Positions 24,459 to 31,851 of a DNA stretch of 48,024 nt are shown here, one piece after another. The notes beneath the pieces were generated by a model that was not told where the DNA came from, searched no databases, and saw nothing but the letters and a program-made list of their open reading frames with translations. Position 1 is the first letter of the stretch. The number at the start of each line of letters is the position of its first letter. Location of the stretch: assembly GCA_021792395.1 (NCBI GenBank), contig JAJYUR010000006.1, positions 1 through 48,024 of the forward strand, read 5' to 3'. The position numbers were made by a program, and so were the translations under genes. The stretch is from Microcaldota archaeon. Its GTDB lineage: Archaea; Micrarchaeota; Micrarchaeia; Micrarchaeales; Micrarchaeaceae.

Positions 24459-24785
24459 TTATTTGCCCCTAGTCTGGCCCTTATATTTTTTTATGAGCTC
24501 GATTGCCTGTTCGATTGCCCTTTTGACATCTGCAGCGGTTCTGGCGCCAGTGCATATGATCTTCCCGTTCTTGAAAAGCAGGAGTGCTGACTTAGGATCA
24601 TGAACCTTGAATATGGCTCCAGGGAACTGTTCTGGCTCATAATCTACATCATATGAGAGTTTTGCTAGCCCATAAAGGTCTAATTCGGTCGCCAAATCTG
24701 CACTTGCGACGATATTCTCAACCCGATAGGTCGGTTTTAATATGACATTTTTCTTATGCTCGTTAGGGCTTAGGGCTTTTGGCAT
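24459..24785 (-). CDS. tbp: Single-repeat TATA-binding protein (half-TBP)
   Basis: TBP binds the TATA box and bends it for TFB and RNA polymerase. Known archaeal TBPs have two saddle repeats in about 180 aa; this 108-aa protein has one: VENIVASADLATELDLYGLAKL (22-43), YEPEQFPGAIFKV (49-61) and PKSALLLFKNGKIICTGARTAADVKRAIEQAIELI (64-98). The two DNA-intercalating Phe positions are kept at F54 and F71, 17 residues apart as in each TBP lobe. No second repeat is found before the start or after the TAA in any minus frame. It should need to dimerise to form a full saddle. It is divergent from eL21 with an AT-rich promoter gap. Whether the genome also has a full TBP cannot be seen here. Confidence 0.88.
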   Translation of the reverse strand: MPKALSPNEHKKNVILKPTYRVENIVASADLATELDLYGLAKLSYDVDYEPEQFPGAIFKVHDPKSALLLFKNGKIICTGARTAADVKRAIEQAIELIKKYKGQTRGK

Positions 24786-24880
24786 TTATACACCTGGTGC
24801 ATATGGGGCATTAAATAATAAATATATTGCGTATTAAATAAGTATGCAAAATTTAAGTCTTATTTGCAAAAGGTAATAAA

Positions 24881-25171
24881 ATGACAAAAAGATCAAGCGG
24901 ACTGTTTTCCGGAAGGACGAGGAATCTGGCCAGGCACCATAAGCCTTTGGATCAGCGCATAAATACATTCATCAAGGAATTTGAAGTGGGCGACAAGGTT
25001 GCCATAGTGCCTAAGGGGAATGTTGCCAATAGCCCCCACCCGAGGTATAAAGGCAGGATAGGTACTGTTATAGCAAAAAGAGGCAAAGCCTATACTGTGG
25101 AAATCACGATAATGGGTGCAGTGCGCAAGCTCACAGTGCCTGTTATGCACTTGGAGAAGGCAAAATTATGA
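24881..25171 (+). CDS. rpl21e: 50S ribosomal protein eL21
   Basis: Archaeal/eukaryal large-subunit protein. The 96-aa product has the expected SH3-like barrel (FEVGDKVAIVPKGNVANSPHPRYKGRIGTVIAKRGKAYTVEI) and basic N-terminus. AAGGTAAT lies a few nt before the ATG at 24881. In many archaea eL21 is followed by rpo4 and DUF655; here those genes are 1.7 kb away on the other strand and eL21 instead overlaps a GHMP-family gene by 4 nt. Confidence 0.96.
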   Translation: MTKRSSGLFSGRTRNLARHHKPLDQRINTFIKEFEVGDKVAIVPKGNVANSPHPRYKGRIGTVIAKRGKAYTVEITIMGAVRKLTVPVMHLEKAKL

Positions 25172-26184
25172 TGCAAATGGAAGCAGAACCGAAAGCAGTA
25201 TCGAGCGTCACAGCTGAAGCGTATCCTACGATACCGATAATATTTGTTTCTAGTGCAAGGGACAATCGCCTGCCCGTGCACAATTCCATGGGTTTGTCTG
25301 TTACTGACAAAAACGGCCAAACAAAGGTCGTGACAAAAATCATAAGGACTGAAACAGGAAGGCTCGGAAGCTTCAGGGTAAACGGGGAAGAGCTTCCACA
25401 AGAGCGTCGAAAGTCAATAGAGGATGTCCTAAGAACCTTTCAGGAAGCTACTGGGAAGCACTATGGTTTCGATGCTGAATCTAACAACTACAACGTGTTC
25501 TCCGGCAGCAGCGACGCAGGAGCTGCAGCACTCGTTGTTGCGCTTGACCGGATGTTTGGCACTGATTACAGCAACGAGCGAATAGCCATCCTCTCAAATT
25601 CCATATCCGAATCTGCTGTGAGAGCTGTATATGGCGGGCTCAATATACTGGTGGTTGACGGTCCAGGCGCACCATATGGGAGGCAGCTCGCCTCGGATGA
25701 TGATTTGAAAGACATAAAAATATTTGCCATGGGCTTCGATTATCCGTCAAGGATATCAGCCGCGGAGATATTCCAGCTCACAAGGAGCAATCCATTCTAC
25801 GATTACAGGCTTAAGATGATGCCGCAGTGGGAAGCCAAGATAAAGCTGGGTATCATCAACCGGGACTGGAAACTCGTATTCTCCTCTGCAGAGGAGAACT
25901 GCGCCAATGCGCACTACCTGATTGAGAGCTCCGGAAAGAGAGTCAGGAAAAGGGAAATGATGGATGCCATCATAAATATAGAGGAGATAAGGGAATCGGG
26001 CATGCCTGTATACTGGACTGCCGGAGGAGGCAAGGTAATCAATGCGTTCACATGGGAACCCTACGGCGATGCCGTGTTCAAGGCCTTGAAGGAACGCGGG
26101 CAGGAACCAATCGAGTACAAGGTGGCGCCAGCTGCAATGGTAACTAGCGTAGAGTACTCTGCGCTGAAGACTACCGGCGATTGA
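25168..26184 (+). CDS. GHMP-family, diphosphomevalonate decarboxylase homologue (mevalonate-3-kinase-like?)
   Basis: Related to diphosphomevalonate decarboxylase: it has the substrate-side segment RLPVHNSMGLSVTD (about 34-47) and the GHMP phosphate loop SGSSDAGAAALVVAL (about 113-127). Two catalytic residues of true decarboxylases seem lost: the Lys of the YWGK segment (here FVSSARDN) and the Asp of TFDAGPN (here YWTAGGGK near residue 288). Thermoplasma acidophilum uses a homologue with altered catalytic residues as mevalonate 3-kinase and another as mevalonate 3,5-bisphosphate decarboxylase, so one of these roles is likely. It feeds isoprenoid lipid synthesis. Its ATG overlaps eL21, and a P-loop kinase follows. 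Confidence 0.7.
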   Translation: MMQMEAEPKAVSSVTAEAYPTIPIIFVSSARDNRLPVHNSMGLSVTDKNGQTKVVTKIIRTETGRLGSFRVNGEELPQERRKSIEDVLRTFQEATGKHYGFDAESNNYNVFSGSSDAGAAALVVALDRMFGTDYSNERIAILSNSISESAVRAVYGGLNILVVDGPGAPYGRQLASDDDLKDIKIFAMGFDYPSRISAAEIFQLTRSNPFYDYRLKMMPQWEAKIKLGIINRDWKLVFSSAEENCANAHYLIESSGKRVRKREMMDAIINIEEIRESGMPVYWTAGGGKVINAFTWEPYGDAVFKALKERGQEPIEYKVAPAAMVTSVEYSALKTTGD

Positions 26185-26800
26185 AACGAAAGACTACAAG
26201 ATAATATTCATAGGTGGAGTGCCTGGCGTGGGAAAGACGAGCATAGCGGGTGCAGCGGCCAAAAAACTCGGCATAAACATAATGCTTTCAGGGGACTACC
26301 TCAGGGAATTCATACGCCCACTAAACGTTGAAAGCGGCAAACTATTGGAAACCAGCGTCTACGACGCATGGAAGCACTACGGCGACAGGAACAAGGAAAA
26401 CATAATAAGGGGCTTTGAGGCCCAGTCGGATGTCATGTGTAGTGGCATCGCAGCCATGGTAGAAAGGGCTGAAAGGAACGGCGAAAGCGTGATAATAGAA
26501 TCGCTATATATGAACCAGCGCATTGCCGATGTGCTGAGGGAGAATTCCGCTCTGGTTGCATACCTCTATATTTCAGACCCAGAGGTGCATGCCAAAAGGC
26601 TGAACGAGAGGGAGTTGTTCACCCATTTCAAATCCGCCGGATCAAGGCTCGTAGCGCAGCTTGACGCATATAGGACTATAATGGACTACTCTGTTGGGCT
26701 TTCGAAGTCCAACGGCATAAGGCTATTCGATAACATCGATTATGAAAGCACCAGGAAAAATATGCTGAAATTTTTTGGTGATGAAGATGCTGATAAATGA
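26180..26800 (+). CDS. P-loop kinase, candidate mevalonate-3-phosphate 5-kinase
   Basis: A P-loop kinase of the 2-phosphoglycerate-kinase/shikimate-kinase-like type with Walker A GVPGVGKTS, a DYLRE segment and C-terminal helices. GTG at 26219 is the first usual start, but it lies inside Walker A and would remove its first Gly and the preceding strand (YKIIFIGG), which is in frame upstream with no ATG, GTG or TTG. The reading frame is open only from 26168; ATT at 26180 overlaps the upstream stop and is the best candidate for a non-canonical, coupled start. Thermoplasma mevalonate-3-phosphate 5-kinase is also a P-loop kinase of this kind, and the neighbour is a GHMP mevalonate enzyme, so that role is inferred. 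Confidence 0.65.
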   Translation: METKDYKIIFIGGVPGVGKTSIAGAAAKKLGINIMLSGDYLREFIRPLNVESGKLLETSVYDAWKHYGDRNKENIIRGFEAQSDVMCSGIAAMVERAERNGESVIIESLYMNQRIADVLRENSALVAYLYISDPEVHAKRLNERELFTHFKSAGSRLVAQLDAYRTIMDYSVGLSKSNGIRLFDNIDYESTRKNMLKFFGDEDADK

Positions 26801-26845
26801 AAAGGGCATTGCCAGGCTGCGTGCCATAGGCAGGCGCTGCACATA

Positions 26846-27415
26846 TCAATTTCTAGGCCTTTTTGAATAAGGCTTCGTAAACACGTAAAACCTCTCCCCC
26901 CCTTCAAGCTCCTTCACTACCCTGTCACCTATGAGCTTTATTGGATCCTGCAGCAGCTGAACCCTTGAAGTTATATCATCAAAGCTTTCAAACACCTTTT
27001 CATTCCTTGCCCCCAATATCGCGTTCAGGTGCTTTTTCCCTATCCCTGGAAGCAATTCAAGCGAATGCTCTCTTATGTTTATTGGTCCTGCCTTATTGAA
27101 AAAATTCACAAACCTCTTCTCGTTTGCCTTGATTATAAGCCTTATAGCATTGGAAAGGTTCTCTTTGGCCGTTTGGGTAAGTTCTTCATACCCTATCCTA
27201 AACTTTATTACCGATATCTTGTCACGTTCGTCCTTGCCTATGTACACGCGTTCTCCAGTCGAAAGAACAACGCCTTCCTTGGGCGTAGCCTCAAGCAAGG
27301 TAAACCATTCCTCCCCTATGAGCTGTGTGAGAGGTTCAGCCCTATTAGAAAAAGACTTCCCAGTATGCATGAAATCAAGAACAACTGCATACTCCTCGCG
27401 TCTCTCTGTTTCCAT
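26846..27415 (-). CDS. DUF655 family protein
   Basis: Conserved archaeal protein of unknown biochemical role, often encoded with eL21, rpo4 and the 16S rRNA dimethyltransferase. The 189-aa product has an N-terminal OB-like beta region (EYAVVLDFMHTGK...EGVVLSTGERVYIGK) and a helix-hairpin-helix-like segment (REHSLELLPGIGKKHLNAIL, about 117-136) that suggests nucleic-acid binding. It follows rpo4 on the same strand after 29 nt, keeping the usual pairing. Confidence 0.88.
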   Translation of the reverse strand: METERREEYAVVLDFMHTGKSFSNRAEPLTQLIGEEWFTLLEATPKEGVVLSTGERVYIGKDERDKISVIKFRIGYEELTQTAKENLSNAIRLIIKANEKRFVNFFNKAGPINIREHSLELLPGIGKKHLNAILGARNEKVFESFDDITSRVQLLQDPIKLIGDRVVKELEGGERFYVFTKPYSKRPRN

Positions 27416-27444
27416 ATTGCCTTACCTTTGAAATGCATATTAAG

Positions 27445-27789
27445 TTAACCCTTGTTGTTTATTACGTTGAGCACTTGTGAAAGCTGCTCATCCGTGAAAG
27501 TCTCCTTCTCTCGTGTCACTATCTGCCTGAGCATCATCAGGTTCTTGGGCATTATCTCAAGTATCTTTATGATGCTGTAATCGCTCAGCATGTTTAGGTC
27601 TCTGAGCTTTTTTTCAATCTTATTATACTCCTTGATGCCCATTTTGAACTTTTCGGCATACTCTATTGTGACCTGCTGTTCATATGTGAGCGGCTTTGAA
27701 CTTTTCTTCCTGTCATTGAGTATGTTGTATACCTCGTCTATAGAGGCCATGCCCTTTTCCTTTGCTTCCTTTCCTATCATAAAAATCAT
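27445..27789 (-). CDS. rpo4: DNA-directed RNA polymerase subunit Rpo4 (RpoF)
   Basis: Subunit of the Rpo4/7 stalk of archaeal RNA polymerase, which helps open the promoter and hold the transcript. The 114-aa protein matches the family in size and pattern (VTIEYAEKFKMG; LNMLSDYSIIKILEIMPKNLMMLRQIVTREKETFTDEQLSQVLNVI). Starts at 27789 or 27780 are both ATG. It is divergent from the MoxR gene and upstream of DUF655. Confidence 0.93.
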   Translation of the reverse strand: MIFMIGKEAKEKGMASIDEVYNILNDRKKSSKPLTYEQQVTIEYAEKFKMGIKEYNKIEKKLRDLNMLSDYSIIKILEIMPKNLMMLRQIVTREKETFTDEQLSQVLNVINNKG

Positions 27790-27883
27790 CTATATTTAAC
27801 ACTAACTTAAGGTGCCTAATTTAAATGTTGCCCCACCAATAATATTTGTCACATACTATATTATAAAGGTTTTGTAGGGTCTT

Positions 27884-28807
27884 ATGATGGAGAGTTCTGA
27901 CGTAAAAGGGGTATACGAAAAGGTGCTTGCAGAAGTAAAGAAAAGGATTGCAGGGAAATCAGATGTCATAAAGCTTCTTTTCATAGCTATCCTCGCCAAT
28001 GGGCATATACTGCTTGAAGGCGTGCCAGGTGTGGCTAAAACCACTATGGCTAAAACGCTATCAGAAGCTATTCAAGCAGAGTTTGGAAGGATTCAAGGCA
28101 CTCCAGACATAGAATTCAAGGACATAGTGGGCTACACATATGTAGACGAGTCTAACAATCTGCAATTGAAGAAAGGTCCGATATTCACTAACATATTGCT
28201 AATAGATGAAATTAACAGGGCGCCTCCTAGGACAACTACTGCATTGCTCGAAGCGCTGGAGGAACGCCAGGTAACTATGGGTGATTCGACTATGCCGCTT
28301 GAAAAGCCGTTCATTGCAATGGCGACCCAAAACCCGCTCAACATAGAAGGGACCACACAGCTGCCAAAGGTATTGGCAGACAGGTTCCTGATGAGAGTGG
28401 CGGTCGAATACCCTACTGCAGAGGAGGAACAGCAGATGCTGCGCATAAAAGAATCAGAATCTAGGGTACCCATAAATAAGGTAATCTCGATAAAGGACAT
28501 AATAGAGATGCAGGGCATGGTCAATTCCATAAAAGTGCCAGATAATGTAATAAAATACATAACCGATATAGTTGGAGCTACACGAAAAGACATTCACATA
28601 GTGATGGGAGGCAGTCCAAGGGCGGAGATAAGCTTCCTGAACTGCTGCAAGGCAAAAGCCCTAGTGGAGGGGAGAAATGAAGCTAATATAGATGACATAA
28701 AGTTCCTCGCGAGGCCCATACTAAGCCACAGGATTGTTGTAAGATCCACAGGAGGCATAGGCGTTAATGGCATAATAGATGGAATAATAGCATCCCTGAA
28801 AGAATAA
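27884..28807 (+). CDS. MoxR-family AAA+ ATPase
   Basis: AAA+ chaperone-like ATPase, usually acting with VWA-domain proteins in maturation of protein complexes. In 307 aa it has Walker A GVPGVAKTT (46-54), Walker B LLIDEINRAPP (about 105-115), the ATQNP sensor (about 144-148) and the lid domain (VVRSTGG). No VWA or DUF58 partner gene lies next to it, which is unusual for the family; a pilin-like gene follows after 41 nt. Confidence 0.92.
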   Translation: MMESSDVKGVYEKVLAEVKKRIAGKSDVIKLLFIAILANGHILLEGVPGVAKTTMAKTLSEAIQAEFGRIQGTPDIEFKDIVGYTYVDESNNLQLKKGPIFTNILLIDEINRAPPRTTTALLEALEERQVTMGDSTMPLEKPFIAMATQNPLNIEGTTQLPKVLADRFLMRVAVEYPTAEEEQQMLRIKESESRVPINKVISIKDIIEMQGMVNSIKVPDNVIKYITDIVGATRKDIHIVMGGSPRAEISFLNCCKAKALVEGRNEANIDDIKFLARPILSHRIVVRSTGGIGVNGIIDGIIASLKE

Positions 28808-28848
28808 ACTATTAATAAAGCCCGTAATAATAATCTATAGCGATTGGC

Positions 28849-29331
28849 ATGCGTTCACAAAGTGCAATGGAATACCTGATGACATACGGTTGGGCCATAT
28901 TGATTATAGCTATAGCTTTGATGGCCCTTTACGCAATGGGGCTCTTCAGCCCTAAGACCTTGGTAAGCACGTCATGTGTATTTCCGGCCGATTTCAGCTG
29001 CCTAAACAGCCAATTGCTCCCAAATGGCAACCTATCTATAAACCTAGAGCAATCAACGTCTTCGCCTATAAACATAACCTCCATAGGCTGCAATTCAGAT
29101 ACCGTCATATATGATATGCTTGGATTCAATCCAAACATAACCCTGCAGATAGGTTCTAACGTAACGCTACCGCAATCATCGTCGCAGGTTTTGCAATGCT
29201 TCTCCAATGGTACGGTATTTACCGGAAATCCGGGGGACGTCTTCCATGGGTATATAATAATAAATTATACCGACATAGAAACCGGTTTTCCACATACTGT
29301 AACCGGCACTGTAATAGAGAAAATGACATGA
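28849..29331 (+). CDS. Archaeal type IV pilin-like protein (class III signal peptide)
   Basis: The N-terminus RSQSAMEYLMTYGWAILIIAIAL (written in parts: QSAMEYL motif at 4-10, then a hydrophobic helix) is the class III signal of archaeal pilins and related surface proteins, cut by an EppA/PibD-type peptidase just before Gln. The remaining ~135 residues are Asn/Ser/Thr-rich with several N-x-S/T sequons and four Cys, so a glycosylated, disulfide-bearing surface domain is likely. The 160-aa size is normal. It may form adhesion pili or be a minor pilin. Confidence 0.85.
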   Translation: MRSQSAMEYLMTYGWAILIIAIALMALYAMGLFSPKTLVSTSCVFPADFSCLNSQLLPNGNLSINLEQSTSSPINITSIGCNSDTVIYDMLGFNPNITLQIGSNVTLPQSSSQVLQCFSNGTVFTGNPGDVFHGYIIINYTDIETGFPHTVTGTVIEKMT

Positions 29332-29537
29332 AACCCGAGCCTAGATGCCGATGGCTTGGAATCGCACGCTATTTATTTGGAAGCTATGCAGTTGCTAAAA
29401 CTATGCAGGTATATCGTATTAATCCAGTCATATGCATAAAAGCATGTGTATGACGGCGGCGCCTACATTCTTGCTTACGGTCTTGTTCTTAACGTCTATG
29501 CCTTGCGAGCTTTATGGGCAAAGCTCAAACTTTAGGT

Positions 29538-29568
29538 GCAGGCCGGACTAAAATGGCAAAGCCCCTGC
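29538..29568. repeat. Inverted repeat in the gap before TFB
   Basis: GCAGG (29538-29542) and CCTGC (29564-29568) can pair around a 21-nt loop. It is the only structured element I see in the 340-base gap 29332-29671 besides the TFB promoter. The gap holds no convincing gene on either strand; another short inverted repeat (CATATGC/GCATGTG) is at about 29429-29448. Confidence 0.35.
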
Positions 29569-29621
29569 TTGCAAAAGGTTTAAATATCTTACCATTCACT
29601 ATAATATTGCTATTTTTAGAA

Positions 29622-29633
29622 AAATTTAAAAAG
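29622..29633 (+). promoter_or_regulatory. TATA box of the TFB gene
   Basis: ATTTAAAAA (29624-29632) predicts a transcript start near 29653, downstream of an in-frame TTG at 29636 and upstream of ATG 29672. This supports ATG 29672 as the start. Confidence 0.5.
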
Positions 29634-29671
29634 CTTTGTCCTATTTAGACGAGATAAAATGGTGTTGTATC

Positions 29672-30799
29672 ATGAATACCCAAAAATCGAAAAATACAAG
29701 GCACGAATCAGAGAAATCAGATTCTAAACAAAGTGCCCCTTCTGGAAAAAAGATAACGGTCAGCCATAATAAGCTCAATGTAACCGATATCTCCCAGGTT
29801 AAAAAGCGGGGCCGTCCAAGAGGCAGCCATAATGGCAGCAGCCAACTTGAAACGGCAGAGCAGCAGCAATCGCACAGACTAGTGATAAATCCTGATGCAA
29901 CGGTATGCCCAAGCTGCGGCAGCTCAGACATAATATTCGATAGCGAAAAGGGAGAACGCGTGTGCAATAATTGCGGCCTCGTAATAGAAGAGAACGTTAC
30001 TGATAGTGGACCCGAATGGAGGGCTTTCGATGCAGACCAAAGGAACTCGAGGGCAAGAACGGGCGCTCCGATGAAATATACAAGACCTAATAAGGGGTTA
30101 GTAACTGAAATAGATTTATACAACAAGGATATCAGGGGAGTGAGAATCCCATCAAAAAGGCAGGCCCAGCTTTATAGAATGAGAAAATGGCACAAACGTG
30201 CAAGCATAGCAAGTTCGAGCGAAAGGAACTACCTCATAGCGCTGCCGGAACTCAACAGGGTGTCGAGCTATTTAGGTTTGCCTGAAAATATAAGGGAAAA
30301 TGCAGCCCTCTTATACAGGAGGTGCGTGCAAAACAACCTGATACGGGGAAGGCCAATAGAAACCGTAGTGCAGGCTGTGATATATGCTGCATGCAGAAAG
30401 GCTGGCATGCCAAGGACGCTCGACGAGATAGCCACAATATCCGGATTGCCGAAGAAGGAGATAGGCAGGGCATATCGTGCAATATCGCATGAATTGGGGC
30501 TCAAGATACCACTTACCGATCCAGTAGCGTATGTTCCGCGCTACGTCAATGCGCTTAAGCTCAGCGGCGAAGCTCAGGAAAAAGCTGTCGAACTTTTAAA
30601 AGAAGCGATGAAGAAAGGCTTAATATCGGGAAGGAGCCCTACTGGGGTTAGCGCTGCTGCAGTTTACATAGCTGGGGCATTGGCAGGCGAACGCAGAACC
30701 CAGAAGGAGGTAGCCGATGTTGCAGGTGTCACCGAAGTGACCATACGAAACAGGTATCGGGAGCTCAAGGAGCAGCTTAACATAGACGTCAATCTGTGA
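29672..30799 (+). CDS. tfb: Transcription initiation factor TFB with N-terminal AT-hook extension
   Basis: TFB (TFIIB homologue) links TBP-bound DNA to RNA polymerase. The 375-aa protein has a zinc ribbon (C79, C82, C98, C101), the B-reader/linker (SGPEWRAFDADQRNSRARTGAP) and two cyclin-fold repeats (about 175-265 and 270-370; the second ends in the recognition helix EVTIRNRYREL). Unusually, about 75 residues precede the zinc ribbon, which in archaeal TFBs is normally near the N-terminus; this part is charged and contains KKRGRPRG (44-51), a canonical AT-hook that binds the minor groove of AT-rich DNA. An in-frame TTG at 29636 lies before the expected transcript start. A palindrome follows the stop. 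Confidence 0.93.
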   Translation: MNTQKSKNTRHESEKSDSKQSAPSGKKITVSHNKLNVTDISQVKKRGRPRGSHNGSSQLETAEQQQSHRLVINPDATVCPSCGSSDIIFDSEKGERVCNNCGLVIEENVTDSGPEWRAFDADQRNSRARTGAPMKYTRPNKGLVTEIDLYNKDIRGVRIPSKRQAQLYRMRKWHKRASIASSSERNYLIALPELNRVSSYLGLPENIRENAALLYRRCVQNNLIRGRPIETVVQAVIYAACRKAGMPRTLDEIATISGLPKKEIGRAYRAISHELGLKIPLTDPVAYVPRYVNALKLSGEAQEKAVELLKEAMKKGLISGRSPTGVSAAAVYIAGALAGERRTQKEVADVAGVTEVTIRNRYRELKEQLNIDVNL

Positions 30800-30822
30800 T
30801 TATATCCGAACGAACTCCATCA

Positions 30823-30846
30823 GCAGCACGAGATATCTCGTGCTGC
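30823..30846. terminator. 24-bp perfect palindrome after TFB
   Basis: Half site GCAGCACGAGAT with its exact complement following, centred at 30834/30835, 24 nt after the TFB stop. It could form a strong hairpin at the TFB transcript end, or be a dimer-protein binding site controlling the next gene, whose GTG start (30840) lies inside it. Confidence 0.55.
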
Positions 30847-31238
30847 CGTTTATTTTATTTATGCTATTTGCATCCCAGGCTAATGCATCATCTGCAAACT
30901 CCACTATTCCAATAAATCAATCAATGAATTTTTCGCATGCGCTGAACTCGACGCTAGGATATCTAAAGATGGTAAATCAGAGCAGCTATGTCCTGTTCTA
31001 CCCTAACATGAAATATTCAGCTATACTTATACAAAAAGCAAAGAACGCATCACTCAAAAACCCGAGCATGGCATATTATCTGCTCAGCGAGGCAAGGGTC
31101 AATGCAACAGAGCAACTGAATGCGATAAACAAATATGAGGATATTTCATTCATGGCAATGGTAGCGCTCGCAATAATTACCGGACTGTTCCTCATGTCAA
31201 TAATGAAAAAATACAATCTCAAGACGCGCAAACATTAA
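30840..31238 (+). CDS. Hypothetical secreted protein with C-terminal membrane helix
   Basis: Not recognised. The 132-aa product begins with a short hydrophobic stretch (MLPFILFMLFASQANA) that looks like a minimal signal peptide, then a ~90-residue Asn/Ser-rich domain with many N-x-S/T sequons, and one membrane helix (about 105-124) with a basic cytosolic tail. The GTG start at 30840 sits inside a 24-bp palindrome; ATG at 30861 is the alternative but would remove most of the signal peptide. Placement of the start is therefore unsure. Confidence 0.55.
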   Translation: MLPFILFMLFASQANASSANSTIPINQSMNFSHALNSTLGYLKMVNQSSYVLFYPNMKYSAILIQKAKNASLKNPSMAYYLLSEARVNATEQLNAINKYEDISFMAMVALAIITGLFLMSIMKKYNLKTRKH

Positions 31239-31396
31239 TGCATTTATATTTTTTTGTATGGGTTAGACAAATAACAAAGAATCCTGATTTTGTAGAATAA
31301 CTTTAAAAAGGCAGCAAGCTAATCTAATAATATTGAAAAGCGTCTTTGCTCGAATCGTGGATGTTTTGGGCAGGAGAGCATTTCAAGGGTGGGAAA

Positions 31397-31648
31397 ATGG
31401 ACGACTATAAAATAAAGGAGAGTATAGAGGAGGGTATGGAATACTCCATAAAGATAGATGCAAAGGGCGCCAGAGGTGAAGGGATAGGCAAGCTAGGAGA
31501 CTTTGTAATTTTCATAAAGAACGCAAAGACAAGGATAGGAAACATATACAAGGTAAAAGTAACTAAGCTGCACAGGACATTTGGCTATGCAGAGCTTTGC
31601 GAGATGAAGCACCAGTTTGTCGGCAATGGTAGCATGCTGGAGTTATAA
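31397..31648 (+). CDS. TRAM-domain RNA-binding protein (second copy)
   Basis: The 83-aa protein is almost entirely a TRAM beta-barrel (EEGMEYSIKIDAKGARGEGIGKLGDFVIFIKNAKTRIGNIYKVKVTKLHRTFGYAEL) with the same core as the protein at 14890, but without its Gly/His-rich tail. Start ATG 31397 has a GGGTGGG ribosome binding site; in-frame TTG 31346 and ATG 31361 lie upstream and cannot be excluded. A TATA candidate CTTTAAAAAG is at about 31301-31310. Expected to bind RNA as a chaperone. It stands alone. Confidence 0.82.
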   Translation: MDDYKIKESIEEGMEYSIKIDAKGARGEGIGKLGDFVIFIKNAKTRIGNIYKVKVTKLHRTFGYAELCEMKHQFVGNGSMLEL

Positions 31649-31676
31649 CCCAAAACAGCAAGTCTTTTATAGTTTT

Positions 31677-31718
31677 GCGCAGATTAATAAAACGTTTAAC
31701 TGCGCTTTATTTTATCTT
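31677..31718 (+). terminator. Hairpin plus T-rich tail after TRAM gene
   Basis: GCGCAG (31677-31682) pairs with CTGCGC (31700-31705) around a 17-nt loop and is followed by TTTATTTTATCTT, the combination expected for a terminator of the TRAM transcript (T-rich tracts terminate archaeal RNA polymerase). It lies 29 nt after the stop. Confidence 0.5.
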
Positions 31719-31851
31719 ATATCGATTTTGCGCATGCGTTATTTTACTTGGGTCGGATGGCTACTACAGTCAGATTTATAATTGTTTGAGTAGTTCAATA
31801 ATAAAATGAATTCTGCAATAAATAGTTTAATGCAGCATATAAGGCGATACA

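Noticed and set aside
24267-24590. Plus-strand open frame overlapping the half-TBP
   Set aside because: It is antisense to the conserved TBP repeat and contains the palindrome; no family resemblance.
29636-29671. TTG start of TFB adding 12 residues
   Set aside because: It precedes the transcript start predicted from the TATA box at 29624-29632.
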